Assembly: GCA_965262775.1 (NCBI GenBank)
Contig: CBDHFT010000007.1
Coordinates: forward strand, 124,001-188,000
DNA length: 64,000 nucleotides
From: JASGCL01 sp965262775
Lineage (GTDB): Bacteria > Pseudomonadota > Alphaproteobacteria > JASGCL01
Direction of reading: 5' to 3'
Shown here: positions 19,567 through 27,075 of the stretch, piece after piece
How positions within the stretch are numbered: the first letter of the stretch is position 1
How the letters are laid out: each line of letters begins with the position of its first letter
The notes under the pieces: model-generated
What the model saw: only the letters and a program-made list of their open reading frames with translations
Database searches by the model: none
Told to the model about the DNA's origin: nothing
Translations under genes and position numbers: made by a program

Positions 19567-19701
19567 TAAGCAAGCTAGAAAAAGCCTGGGATATTATTAG
19601 AAAATTTTTACGCGCCCTAACGCATCGTAAAACTGTCTAAGAATAACCCTTAGGCGGCTTACATTTTATATTTATCATAAAAATACGTTAAGAAAAAATA
19701 A

Positions 19702-20877
19702 ATGCCTACCATAAAAAAAATAGAACCCCTGGTGTCGGTTATCATGCCAGCTTACAACGCTGAGAACTACATCAAGCAAGCCGTCGAATCAATTCTTCAT
19801 CAAAGTTATAAAAATCTAGAGTTGATTATTATCAATGACGCCTCCGCCGATAAGACAGGCGAAATAGCAAACGAATATGTCAAAAAATATAACCGGGTTC
19901 GCGTTTTTCACAACAACAAAAACCTTAAAGAATATGCTTGCCGTAATTTGGGGCTAGAACATGCAAAGGGAGAATATATTGCATGGCAAGATGCCGACGA
20001 TGCTTCCCACCTAGAAAGGTTAAAAAAACAGCTAGATTTTTTTGCAAAAAATAAAGCTGCCGAAGTGGTCGGAACGCCGATGCAGATTATCAATAACGAA
20101 GGAAATATTCTGAAGAAAGGCGACGGCGTTGATAACTTTATTGATTGGTCTAATGACATCGCCAAGCAACATCATCTCAATCAATTTAAGTTACACTTTA
20201 GTCTTTTTCCGACAACAACCTGCTTTAAAAAATCTATTTTAACAAAAATGAATAAGCCTTATTTTCGTCCGCTTCAGGTCGGCACCGATATGGATTTTAT
20301 TTTTCGTTTAAAAGAAAAGAATATACAAATATATAATCTATCAGAAAAACTATATTATTATCGTCGTCATCCCGAACAGATTACGATTTGGAATCACCTA
20401 AGTGAACATTACATTGGTCTATCGATGTTGCGTTATGATTCTTTTTGTAGAAAAGAATTAGGACTTAATTTAATAAATAAAATGAATAAAAAAAATAATC
20501 TGATAACGGTCAAGGACAGCGTCAATTATCTTATCCCTTTTTTAAAAATAAAAGATATAGCATTCCACGATGTTTTTTTTCATGAATGGTTAACCTATAT
20601 GTATTATCCCAGCAAGGATAATGAAAAATTATTGTGGGTATCTGCTCGTTATCAACCATCTTACGCTATGGAAAAATTCTCTAGATATATCGACCCTGCT
20701 GTCAGTAAAAAATATAATTTTATAGAATTGTTATGGCTTGCCCTTTTATATGGGACTTCTAAAAAAATATATTTTAATCTCTTAAAATATATTTTTGTTC
20801 AATTCTATCTCGCTCATCCCATCTTGCACAAACCTTGGCGCACTGTAAAAAAAATAATTAGCATCAGAAATAAATAA
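19702..20877 (+). CDS. Family 2 glycosyltransferase (GT-A fold)
   Basis: 391 aa. The N-terminal GT2 domain is clear: LVSVIMPAYNAENYIKQAVESIL, ELIIINDASADKTGEIA, NLGLEHAKGEYIAWQDADD, with QDADDASH as the metal/nucleotide-binding DxD-like motif near residue 100. PLQVGTDMDFIFRLKEK carries the usual acceptor-side acidic residues. It should transfer a sugar from a nucleotide donor to a surface glycan at the cytoplasmic face of the membrane. The codon use is AT-rich (base count of 20461-20520 gives 15 G/C of 60), unlike the housekeeping genes. It stands alone, with gaps of 135 bp upstream and 53 bp downstream, between two members of the LAGNLRTFE family. Sugar and acceptor are unknown. Confidence 0.88.
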   Translation: MPTIKKIEPLVSVIMPAYNAENYIKQAVESILHQSYKNLELIIINDASADKTGEIANEYVKKYNRVRVFHNNKNLKEYACRNLGLEHAKGEYIAWQDADDASHLERLKKQLDFFAKNKAAEVVGTPMQIINNEGNILKKGDGVDNFIDWSNDIAKQHHLNQFKLHFSLFPTTTCFKKSILTKMNKPYFRPLQVGTDMDFIFRLKEKNIQIYNLSEKLYYYRRHPEQITIWNHLSEHYIGLSMLRYDSFCRKELGLNLINKMNKKNNLITVKDSVNYLIPFLKIKDIAFHDVFFHEWLTYMYYPSKDNEKLLWVSARYQPSYAMEKFSRYIDPAVSKKYNFIELLWLALLYGTSKKIYFNLLKYIFVQFYLAHPILHKPWRTVKKIISIRNK

Positions 20878-20930
20878 TTAACGCTTGCGAAGTCTTTTGA
20901 GATTGTCTAACAGCTAAAAGACTATAAAAA

Positions 20931-21944
20931 ATGAAAACTAGACCAAGTAAACTAAAAATTGCTGTGCTGTTAGCTGGCAATTTACGCACGTTTGAAGAAA
21001 CCGCGCCTTTCCTAAAAAAATACCTGCTTGATTTATATGATAGCGATGTTTTTATCCATACATTTAATACATTAGAACATAAAACCCCCGCACATCATGG
21101 GCAAACTGGTGAACATATCGTGACACCAATGGTTGACGATAAAATAAAAGCTAAAGTTATAGAACTTTATAAACCAAAAAAATTTGTGATAGCAACAAAT
21201 GAAGAAAAGATTAGCATTAAAGGCGATTGGAGGCTTTATTCTAATCCTTATAGGTTAAACAGCGCCCCATCAGTTCCGCTTAACGGGCTATATCGCATGC
21301 TTTATGATAGACAACAGGTAAACATCTTAAGACAAGAATATGAAAAAAGTTATCATGTAAATTATGACTTCGTTGTTTTCATTCGCCCCGATATTATGTT
21401 ATTAGAGCCTATGGAATTAGAATCCTATCAAGAATTCTTTGACTTCAATAAAAAAACTATCATTTGGTTTCCAGCCTTCATCAATTTTTACTCAACTTCA
21501 AAAGCGAAATTTCTCACTTCTAACTTCGGTGACACGGTATTTTTTGGCAAACCAGCAGCGATGGATATTCTTCTTAATATGTTTGATGAATTTGATCGTT
21601 ATTTTATAAAAGCAACAAAATTACCCTTCCCAAATGCTTTTCTTAGTGCCCCCGAAAGTTTTGAAGCACTATACGCTCACGAAAAAAACATTTTTCTTAT
21701 GAATGGCAAAATAAACTACGTTCTAAAAAGAAAAGATTCCGCCTATAATATAATATGTGTTCATGAAGATAGACCTGATATTGACGGTGATAGCTATCAA
21801 TATATAAAAAAAAGAAGGGCGACAATTTTAGCTAAAAGAATGATATTTAAAATCATGCCGCCCGCCTTGATTGATATGATAGTATTGATGAAAGTTAAGA
21901 TAAGACGACTTCGATTAATAAAAAAAACACGACATGAAAAATAA
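20931..21944 (+). CDS. Putative surface-carbohydrate protein, paralogue C of the LAGNLRTFE family
   Basis: 337 aa. Same family as the gene at 18490: LKIAVLLAGNLRTFEETAPFLKKYLLDLYDSDVFIHTFNTLEH, then YDFVVFIRPDIMLLEPMELESYQEFFDFNKKTIIW and TVFFGKPAAMDILLNMFDEFDRYF. The 5' part is almost identical in DNA to that of the gene at 23903, but the remainder diverges, which points to recombination between copies. It overlaps the STELLO-like gene by 11 bp, so those two are translationally linked. The C-terminus is basic and hydrophobic (MIFKIMPPALIDMIVLMKVKIRRLRL). Function is inferred only from context as glycan synthesis or modification. Confidence 0.72.
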   Translation: MKTRPSKLKIAVLLAGNLRTFEETAPFLKKYLLDLYDSDVFIHTFNTLEHKTPAHHGQTGEHIVTPMVDDKIKAKVIELYKPKKFVIATNEEKISIKGDWRLYSNPYRLNSAPSVPLNGLYRMLYDRQQVNILRQEYEKSYHVNYDFVVFIRPDIMLLEPMELESYQEFFDFNKKTIIWFPAFINFYSTSKAKFLTSNFGDTVFFGKPAAMDILLNMFDEFDRYFIKATKLPFPNAFLSAPESFEALYAHEKNIFLMNGKINYVLKRKDSAYNIICVHEDRPDIDGDSYQYIKKRRATILAKRMIFKIMPPALIDMIVLMKVKIRRLRLIKKTRHEK

Positions 21945-22911
21945 TAATTTTATTATCATCACAAGTATTTTTTCACCGACTGAGGCCGTGAAGAAATTTT
22001 CTTCGTTAAAAAATTATCAAACCATTGTGGTTGGTGACAAAAAGACCCCCGCTGATTGGCAGTGTGATAATGTACAATTTATTTCAGCAGATGACCAACA
22101 GACTGCTGATTATGCCATTTGCCAAAAATTACCTTGGAATCATTACACGCGTAAAATGATCGGTTACATCCACGCCATGCGCGCGGGCGCCAACATGATT
22201 ATTGATACGGACGATGATAATATCCCTAAAGATAATTGGGAATTTCCTTCCTTCACTGGAAAATATGAAACTCTTTCTGCCAATGATTACGTCAATGTCT
22301 ATCAATTATTTACTGATAAAAAAATATGGCCACGTGGTTTGCCGTTAAAAAAGATATTATCCAAGCCAGCTATTAGCACCAGCCTACAATCAGCCAATAT
22401 TGGTATTTGGCAATTCTTGGCAGATGACGACCCGGATGTTGATGCTATATATCGCTTAACCATTAATGAACCCGTTTTTTTTAATGAACGGGCGCCCGTG
22501 GTGTTGGATGAGAATGCCATCTGCCCATTTAATTCGCAAAATACAGCATTTTGTAAAGAAGCCTTTCCACTTCTTTATCTACCGGCTTTTGTTAATTTTC
22601 GTTACACCGATATTTTACGCGGGCTTATTGCCCAACCCATATTATGGCAGTTTGGTTTTCGCCTAGGATTTGGCCATGCCACGGTAAGGCAAGCGCGTAA
22701 CCCGCACGATTATTTGCATGATTTTATTGACGAATTTCCCATGTATTATGATGATCAAAAAATAATCCCCTTGGTCAAAAACGCTATCGTGGACGCTAAA
22801 ACAATTCCCCAGGCTTTGGAATTAAGCTACCAAGCGTTATTAGAAAAAAATATTGTTAAAAAAGAAGAATGTGAATTGCTAACGTTATGGCTTAAAGATA
22901 TTGCTGTTTAA
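21934..22911 (+). CDS. STELLO/DUF288-like glycosyltransferase-type protein
   Basis: 325 aa. The N-terminus FIIITSIFSPTEAVKKFSSLKNYQTIVVGDKKTPADW, the LPWNHYTRKMIGYIHAMRAGANMIIDTDDDN block with a DTDDDN acidic cluster, and the PRGLPLKKI segment match the pattern of the STELLO (DUF288) family. That family is best known from plants, where members influence cellulose synthase assembly; bacterial homologues occur in surface polysaccharide clusters. The DTDDDN motif resembles a GT-A metal site. It overlaps the upstream paralogue by 11 bp and precedes the next one by 12 bp, within a co-oriented island. The assignment is from motif memory, not from a search. Confidence 0.7.
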   Translation: MKNNNFIIITSIFSPTEAVKKFSSLKNYQTIVVGDKKTPADWQCDNVQFISADDQQTADYAICQKLPWNHYTRKMIGYIHAMRAGANMIIDTDDDNIPKDNWEFPSFTGKYETLSANDYVNVYQLFTDKKIWPRGLPLKKILSKPAISTSLQSANIGIWQFLADDDPDVDAIYRLTINEPVFFNERAPVVLDENAICPFNSQNTAFCKEAFPLLYLPAFVNFRYTDILRGLIAQPILWQFGFRLGFGHATVRQARNPHDYLHDFIDEFPMYYDDQKIIPLVKNAIVDAKTIPQALELSYQALLEKNIVKKEECELLTLWLKDIAV

Positions 22912-22923
22912 AGAATAAATATC

Positions 22924-23898
22924 ATGCAAAAAAAGAAATATAAAATTGCGGTAGAAGTATCAGGTCATTTACGGACTTTTGAATATTGCGCGCCGTTGTT
23001 AAAAAAAAACCTGTTGCATCATTATGATTGCGATGTTTTTATTCACACTTGGGATAGACTTGATCATCAGCAATTATCATGGCACGGCAAGCCAGGCAGT
23101 TTTGGCGGGCACCGCCCCGACGCCGTCACAGCGGATATCAAAAAAAAAGTAGAGCATCTTTACCAACCCAAAGCAATTATCTATGATAGCGAGGAGAGTA
23201 TAAAAAAAATTGACGGTTTTTTGGTTAAACCAAATAAAAAAACAGGGTTTGGTGGTTTTTCGCTACAAGCTGCTTGGAATACACTTTATACTGAGGTTGA
23301 AGCCCATAGATTAATGAAAAACTATGCTAAAAAAAATAATATAAAATATGATTTTATTATTCGCACCCGCCCCGATATTGGCATATTAGAAGATTTTATT
23401 ATCGATCCTTACTTGCCATTTTTTGATATCACTGGCAACAGCGTGGTTATTTTTCCACTCGGTTTTGCATTTGAAAACCCAAAACATCAACCAAGCAAAA
23501 AATTTGTTATTCCCCTTATGCCCGCATGGGATGTTTTTTTTCTGACCAACTTGCCCACCATGGATAAAATGATGAAGGTCTTAGATGACTTTGACTTGCT
23601 ATTCAAAAAACTTCCCACCCTGTGGCCTGACCCAAAAATACTTAATAACATTGGCGTGTGGGGCATTGAAAATATTTTGATATATTATATGCAGCAATTG
23701 GGCATCGCCTATCATGTGGGGAAGTTGCATAAAGTGGTAAAAAGATTCAATGCAGAAAAAGATTTGGCAAATTTTTTTGCAGACAGCCCAAAACCCACCC
23801 CTCCCTCGCGAAATATTCTTCGAAAAATAATTGTCAATCTTTTACCGCCTATAATAAAAATGATGATAATAAAAATAAGAAACCTGTTAAAAAAATAA
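22924..23898 (+). CDS. Putative surface-carbohydrate protein, paralogue E (SGHLRTFE subgroup)
   Basis: 324 aa. Begins YKIAVEVSGHLRTFEYCAPLLKKNLLHHYDCDVFIHTWDRLDHQQLSWHG. The central part is NNIKYDFIIRTRPDIGILEDFIIDPYLPFFD, and a conserved WGIENILIYYMQQLGIAYHVGKLHKVVKRFN lies near the C-terminus. This is a second subgroup of the same family as A, C and F: it shares the RTFE start, the DVFI strand and the RPD strand but has its own HTWD and VEVSGH motifs. Its closest relative here is the gene at 24920. The stop is followed by ATATCATG and then the next start, a junction repeated one gene later. Function is unknown; context suggests glycan synthesis. Confidence 0.72.
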   Translation: MQKKKYKIAVEVSGHLRTFEYCAPLLKKNLLHHYDCDVFIHTWDRLDHQQLSWHGKPGSFGGHRPDAVTADIKKKVEHLYQPKAIIYDSEESIKKIDGFLVKPNKKTGFGGFSLQAAWNTLYTEVEAHRLMKNYAKKNNIKYDFIIRTRPDIGILEDFIIDPYLPFFDITGNSVVIFPLGFAFENPKHQPSKKFVIPLMPAWDVFFLTNLPTMDKMMKVLDDFDLLFKKLPTLWPDPKILNNIGVWGIENILIYYMQQLGIAYHVGKLHKVVKRFNAEKDLANFFADSPKPTPPSRNILRKIIVNLLPPIIKMMIIKIRNLLKK

Positions 23899-23902
23899 TA
23901 TC

Positions 23903-24915
23903 ATGAAGAAAAAATATAAAATCGCTGTGCTGTTGGCGGGCAATTTACGCACGTTTGAAGAAACCGCGCCTTTCCTAAAAAAATACCTGCTTGATTTATA
24001 TGACAGCGATGTTTTTATCTACACTCCCAATCAAATCGAACATAATGAACAGGCATGGCACAATATCACGGGTAAAAAGCATAATTCGGACGATGCCACG
24101 CGCCAAGAATTGACGGCGAAAAGGCAACACGCCTCTACCGCCCCACCACATTGGTCATCAGCGATGATTATAAAAAAATCAATACCACAGGGGTTTGGCG
24201 ATACCCAAGAAAAATAGAGTCGGGAATACAAGAAACCGCTTTAACCGGTCCTTATCGTATGTTTTTTAATTGGAAAGAAGTTAATAAATTATGGCAAGTC
24301 CATGCCAAAAAGGCGAGGGTTAATTATGACTTCGTTGTATTTATTCGCCCCGATGTTATGTTATTGGAGCCATTGATATTAGAAAATTATCATGATCTCT
24401 TTGATTTCAATAAAAAGACAATTATTTTTTTCTGCGGCAATTCTGTTATCGAACAAAACCAACTAACCATTTGTCTATCCCATTGGAGTTCTGACAGGAT
24501 TATATTCGCAAAACCCGAGGCGATGAATATTTTTTTAAATATATTTGATCATTTTGATCGCTACTTTAAGCAGGCGCATCATCTCTTGTCCTTGCCAGCA
24601 TTTGTAAGAAGCAATTTTGAAACCACTCAAACCCTTTATGCTACAGAACAAGGCTTGTTACCTATCTTAGGCAAAATAAATTACGCACTAAAAAGAATGA
24701 ACAAGAAAAATGACCAGGTTTTTATATTCCCTGACCGACTAAATTATTCCGCCAAAACCATATCAAAACATTTCCGCCGCATTATGATAAGGGAAAGATA
24801 CCGCTGGGCAAGGCAATATATCCTAAAGGCTATTATTTTTATTTTATTTATTTTTCCGCCTTTGAATAAAATATGGTCATTTTATAAATTTATAAAACGA
24901 AAGATTAAAAAATAA
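23903..24915 (+). pseudogene. Paralogue F of the LAGNLRTFE family, frameshifted
   Basis: From ATG 23903 the frame gives YKIAVLLAGNLRTFEETAPFLKKYLLDLYDSDVFIYTPNQIEHNEQAWHNITG and then goes out of frame near LTAKRQHAS, stopping at 24217. The family sequence resumes in another frame as KATRLYRPTTLVISDDYKKINTTGVWRYPRK and runs to 24915. Adding one A to the A4 run at about 24118-24121 gives a 337-aa product, the same length as paralogue C. The start matches C almost base for base, while the later part (YTPNQ, WRYPRKIESGIQ, SDRIIFAKPEAMNIFLNIFDHFDRYFKQA) follows A. It is therefore a mosaic gene. The frameshift may be phase variation, decay or error. Confidence 0.72.
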
Positions 24916-24919
24916 TATC

Positions 24920-25930
24920 ATGAAAAAAAAATATAAAATCGCGGTAGAAATTTCGGGCCACTTGCGGGTGTTTGAATATTGCGCGCCGTTGTTAAAAAAA
25001 CACCTGCTGGATCATTATGATTGCGATGTTTTCATTCACACCTGGGACAGGCTTGACCACCAACAATTATCTTGGCATGGGCAAAAGGGCAGTTTTGGCG
25101 GCCAACCCGCCAACGAGGTAACCGATGCCATTAAAGAAAAAGTTCAAAAGCTTTATAACCCAAAAATCGTGGTTTACGACAGCGAAAAAAAATTAAAAAA
25201 AATTGATGGCTTTCTTGCCGAACCCAACAAAGAAAAAAAATTTGGCGGCTTCTCCCTCCAGGCTGTTTGGAACACCCTTTATACCGAGGTTGAAGCCCAT
25301 GGATTAATGAAAAATTACGCCAAAAAAAATAATATAAAATATGATTTTGTTGTTCGCACCCGCCCCGATATTGGTCCGCTGGAACCACTTGTCATCGAAC
25401 CTTATCTGCCATTTTTCTCCCTCAACCCTGATACCGCGATTTTTTTCCCCAGTTCGGTTTACATCACCGACCCAAAGCATCTTTATTTTAAAGATTTTTA
25501 TCTTAATTTTGCGCCATCGGTTGATGTGCTTTACCTTGCCACCCCATCGGCCATGGATAAGATGATGAATATCTTAAAGGATTTTGATTTTCTGTTCAGG
25601 GAATTGCCGCGCAACTTGGCGCGCGACATTCCACGTAGCGATGTCAAAATTTGGAACGTCGAATATCTGTGGGTACTTTACATGCAAAAAATTGGTGTTG
25701 CCTTCCATTTTGGCAAATTGGGACGCATTATCAAACGCTTTAACCCCAAACGCGACCACACAACCTTGTTTCCTGAACGTATGAAAAATGTAAGCGTCAT
25801 CGAATATTTTTTACGCCAAACAATTTTCAAAAATCCTATTATTATTAAAAATCCTATCAATTACGTCCTGCGTCGATTGCCATTTATTATGGATTTGTAT
25901 AAAACTATCCGTCGCAAAAACTTAATTTAA
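24920..25930 (+). CDS. Putative surface-carbohydrate protein, paralogue G (SGHLRTFE subgroup)
   Basis: 336 aa and a close paralogue of the gene at 22924: VEISGHLRVFEYCAPLLKKHLLDHYDCDVFIHTWDRLDHQQLSWHGQKGSFGG, then KNNIKYDFVVRTRPDIGPLEPLVIEPYLPFFSLN and VEYLWVLYMQKIGVAFHFGKLGRIIKRFN. Long DNA stretches are nearly identical to the other copy, for example around 25300-25375 against 23300-23380, while the middle differs. It is the last gene of the island; the 31-bp repeat array and tRNA-Glu follow. Its codon use is closer to the chromosomal average (more GCC/CCC/GGC) than that of the copies around it. Function is unproven. Confidence 0.72.
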   Translation: MKKKYKIAVEISGHLRVFEYCAPLLKKHLLDHYDCDVFIHTWDRLDHQQLSWHGQKGSFGGQPANEVTDAIKEKVQKLYNPKIVVYDSEKKLKKIDGFLAEPNKEKKFGGFSLQAVWNTLYTEVEAHGLMKNYAKKNNIKYDFVVRTRPDIGPLEPLVIEPYLPFFSLNPDTAIFFPSSVYITDPKHLYFKDFYLNFAPSVDVLYLATPSAMDKMMNILKDFDFLFRELPRNLARDIPRSDVKIWNVEYLWVLYMQKIGVAFHFGKLGRIIKRFNPKRDHTTLFPERMKNVSVIEYFLRQTIFKNPIIIKNPINYVLRRLPFIMDLYKTIRRKNLI

Positions 25931-25968
25931 CTGACGGTTTTGTTATTATTTACCTAAGGCTTGCCTGT

Positions 25969-26139
25969 AGGGGTCTTGAGGACTATTTCTCTTTGCTCTA
26001 GGTCTTGGCGACCCCATTGCTCTTTGCTCTAGGTCTTGGCGACCCTATTTCTCTTTGCTTTAGGTCTTGGCGACCCCATTGTTGTTTGATTGGGGTCTTG
26101 GCGACCCCATTGTTATTTGATTGGGGTCTGGCGACCCCA
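25969..26139. repeat. Five 31-bp tandem units related to the tRNA-Glu 3' end
   Basis: Units begin near 25969, 26000, 26031, 26062 and 26093, with a period of 31 bp, and run into the tRNA gene. Each carries (A/G)GGTCTTGGCGACCC(C/T), which on the minus strand reads GGGGTCGCCAAGACC. This is the acceptor end of the adjacent tRNA-Glu (GGGGTC-G-CCA) followed by a short inverted copy, so every unit can form a small hairpin. A spacer of about 15 bp (ATTGCTCTTTGCTCT-like) completes each unit. The outermost unit is the most degenerate. Confidence 0.85.
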
Positions 26140-26203
26140 ACGGGAATCGAACCCGTGTTTGAACCGTGAAAGGGTTCCGTCCTAACCTCTAGACGATGGG
26201 GTC
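26129..26203 (-). tRNA. tRNA-Glu (UUC)
   Basis: The cloverleaf reads on the minus strand. The acceptor GACCCCA/TGGGGTC has seven pairs, the D arm has TCTAGAGG, the anticodon loop CTTTCAC gives anticodon UUC, and the T loop has GGGTTCGATTCCCG. The discriminator is G and CCA is encoded. No variable-arm extension. It lies between the carbohydrate island and the mce gene. Confidence 0.96.
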
Positions 26204-26351
26204 AAAAAAATTTGACTTGTTGCTTTCCCTACCCCATGCCTAAAAAAAATGCAAGACCAATCGCCGAATGTTACTTATTTAATATTTTGTTAATAATGAA
26301 GATTAACCTTTGGCAAAAAAAACAGCATTGGATTGTCAAAAATATTAAACC

Positions 26352-26783
26352 ATGTTATCAAACCCTATGCTTCAGCCTTTTATTGGCCGCCTTAACCATA
26401 TCGCCATCGCTGTGCCCGACCTTGCCCGCGCCCGCGCCGACTATCTTTCGGCCTTCGCGGTTGATGCGTCTGACATCACCCCCCTGCCCGACCATGGTGT
26501 GTCGGTGGTTTTTATCAACATCGCCAATACCAAAATTGAACTGTTGCATCCCCTCGGCGCCGATTCGCCCATCGCCAAGTTTTTAGAAAAAAACCCAAAC
26601 GGCGGTATCCATCACCTGTGTTATGAAGTTGAAAATATCATCGCAACGCGCGATCACCTACGCGCCCACGGTTACAAAATCCTTGGCAACGGCGAGCCAA
26701 AACTTGGCGCCCACAATAAACCCGTTTTATTCTTGCACCCGAAAGATTTTCATGGCACATTAATCGAATTGGAACAGGCTTAA
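26352..26783 (+). CDS. mce: Methylmalonyl-CoA epimerase
   Basis: 143 aa vicinal-oxygen-chelate protein that interconverts (R)- and (S)-methylmalonyl-CoA in propionate metabolism. Two beta-alpha-beta-beta-beta modules are visible: GRLNHIAIAVPDLARARADYLSAF with the first metal His, NTKIELLHPLGADSPIAKFLEKNPNGGIHHLCYEVENI with the second His, and a C-terminal GTLIELEQA with the metal Glu. Length is typical. The DUF1467 gene follows after 7 bp and proS after a further 24 bp, a gene order known from alphaproteobacteria. Methylmalonyl-CoA mutase is not in the window. Confidence 0.92.
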   Translation: MLSNPMLQPFIGRLNHIAIAVPDLARARADYLSAFAVDASDITPLPDHGVSVVFINIANTKIELLHPLGADSPIAKFLEKNPNGGIHHLCYEVENIIATRDHLRAHGYKILGNGEPKLGAHNKPVLFLHPKDFHGTLIELEQA

Positions 26784-26790
26784 TCATATC

Positions 26791-27051
26791 ATGAAACTCG
26801 TTACCCTGCTTTTTTCTTACCTTGTGTATTTTAGCACCATCTGGGTGGTTGTTTTTTTTATGTGCTTGCCGTTGTTCAACCCCAAACCGCCAAAAAAAAT
26901 TGGTAAGGGGCACGCAACCTCCGCCCCACAAAATCCTCAAATAGGTAAAAAATTACTTCTTTCCTTGGCGATAAGCCTTATTATTTTATGCACGGTTATT
27001 TTATTACAACATTTTAAACTTGTGCCCACCCTCAACGACTTTGACAAATAG
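26791..27051 (+). CDS. DUF1467 family membrane protein
   Basis: 86 aa with two transmembrane segments (about residues 3-26, LVTLLFSYLVYFSTIWVVVFF, and 53-73, LLLSLAISLIILCTVILL) joined by a Pro/Lys-rich loop containing LPLFNPKPPKKIGKGHATSAP. The family is small and typical of alphaproteobacteria, where it sits between mce and proS as here. Its function is not known. The start at 26791 lies 7 bp after the mce stop, so translation is probably coupled. Confidence 0.85.
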   Translation: MKLVTLLFSYLVYFSTIWVVVFFMCLPLFNPKPPKKIGKGHATSAPQNPQIGKKLLLSLAISLIILCTVILLQHFKLVPTLNDFDK

Positions 27052-27075
27052 CGTAGAATTAGCTAGCGAAAACAG

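Noticed and set aside
26212..26586. Plus-strand frame of 124 codons between tRNA-Glu and mce
   Set aside because: Most of it overlaps mce out of frame, and the remainder is the AT-rich leader without motifs.
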